DNA from: Deltaproteobacteria bacterium
GTDB lineage: Bacteria > Myxococcota_A > Polyangia > Polyangiales > Ga0077539
DNA length: 34,677 nucleotides
Direction of reading: 5' to 3'
NCBI GenBank assembly: GCA_016218725.1
Contig: JACRDB010000082.1
Coordinates: 1 to 34,677 of the forward strand
Part shown: one piece after another, positions 34,506 through 34,677 of the stretch
Numbering within the stretch: the first letter of the stretch is position 1
Layout of the letters: every line of letters starts with the position of its first letter
Position numbers and translations under genes: made by a program
Notes under the pieces: model-generated
Database searches by the model: none
The model's input: the letters and a program-made list of their open reading frames with translations, nothing else
What the model was told of the DNA's origin: nothing

Positions 34506-34677
34506 TCACCTCCGCCAGTGGCGCAGGAACCGGAAGTCGTGGCACTCGGCCCCGAGGCGACCGAAGGGCGAGCAGTTGAAGTCCGGGCTGGACCTCGGGC
34601 CCGGCGCGATCGGGAGCCCATCGCAGCTCAAAAGGTTCCACACAGGGCCGTACATCACCCTACACACCGCCGTGGAC
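34506..34677 (-). CDS. Partial protein, C-terminal end only
   Basis: A minus-strand frame is open from the window edge to a TGA at 34506-34508 (56 codons). It reads MYGPVWNLLSCDGLPI, then CSPFGRLGAECHDFRFLRHW and RR at the end. Cys and aromatic residues are evenly placed and third positions are mostly G or C. The rest of the gene lies beyond 34677. Not recognised; a plus-strand frame overlaps it, so this is tentative. Confidence 0.35.
   Translation of the reverse strand, partial: STAVCRVMYGPVWNLLSCDGLPIAPGPRSSPDFNCSPFGRLGAECHDFRFLRHWRR

Noticed and set aside
34304..34579. Single plus-strand gene from GTG 34304 to 34579
   Set aside because: The last 25 residues look like shadow sequence and overlap the minus-strand partial gene; treated instead as part of a decayed fragment.

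Overview
The window is a very GC-rich chromosomal segment that looks myxobacterial (Myxococcota). The reasons are the composition, the many Cys-rich or Asp/Pro-rich outer-surface lipoproteins, a MopE-like metal-binding module, a C-terminus of MYXO-CTERM type (CGC, short hydrophobic stretch, Arg cluster), thrombospondin type 3 and FG-GAP repeat proteins, and a DnaK-family protein without the usual acidic tail. A closer placement (for example Polyangia) is only inference.

Positions 1 to about 26,205 are an ordinary core-like region. It holds a divergent pair of surface lipoproteins; a GMC oxidoreductase divergent from a chlorite-dismutase-family protein across a perfect operator-like palindrome; argD-argF, overlapping by 4 bp; an Hsp70 gene followed by a Pro-rich protein; two secreted Cys-rich proteins; tsaD; an rsfS-rlmH pair with a 4-bp overlap; a TlpA-like thioredoxin and a FemAB/GNAT-like protein; clpS-clpA; a PDZ lipoprotein and a TSP3-repeat outer-membrane protein; and a multi-pass membrane protein.

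From about 26,200 to the end the character changes. This part holds an IS91-type HUH transposase, a lower-GC orphan membrane ORF, a probably 5'-truncated DUF6399-type transposase bracketed by two near-identical 23-bp palindromes, a dense cluster of degenerate GATGCGCGTCCGCCCCG repeats in both orientations, and two identical 132-bp direct repeats 2,857 bp apart. It continues with a large FG-GAP lipoprotein gene whose stop codon lies inside a 6-bp direct repeat flanking a 187-bp element with perfect 69-bp inverted arms, and ends in decayed or partial coding sequence. A relative of that palindromic element lies at 24,877-25,017 and a single-arm remnant at 30,884-30,917. I see no CRISPR array, tRNA or rRNA. 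The non-coding repeat families, not any protein-coding operon, are the least explained part of the window.
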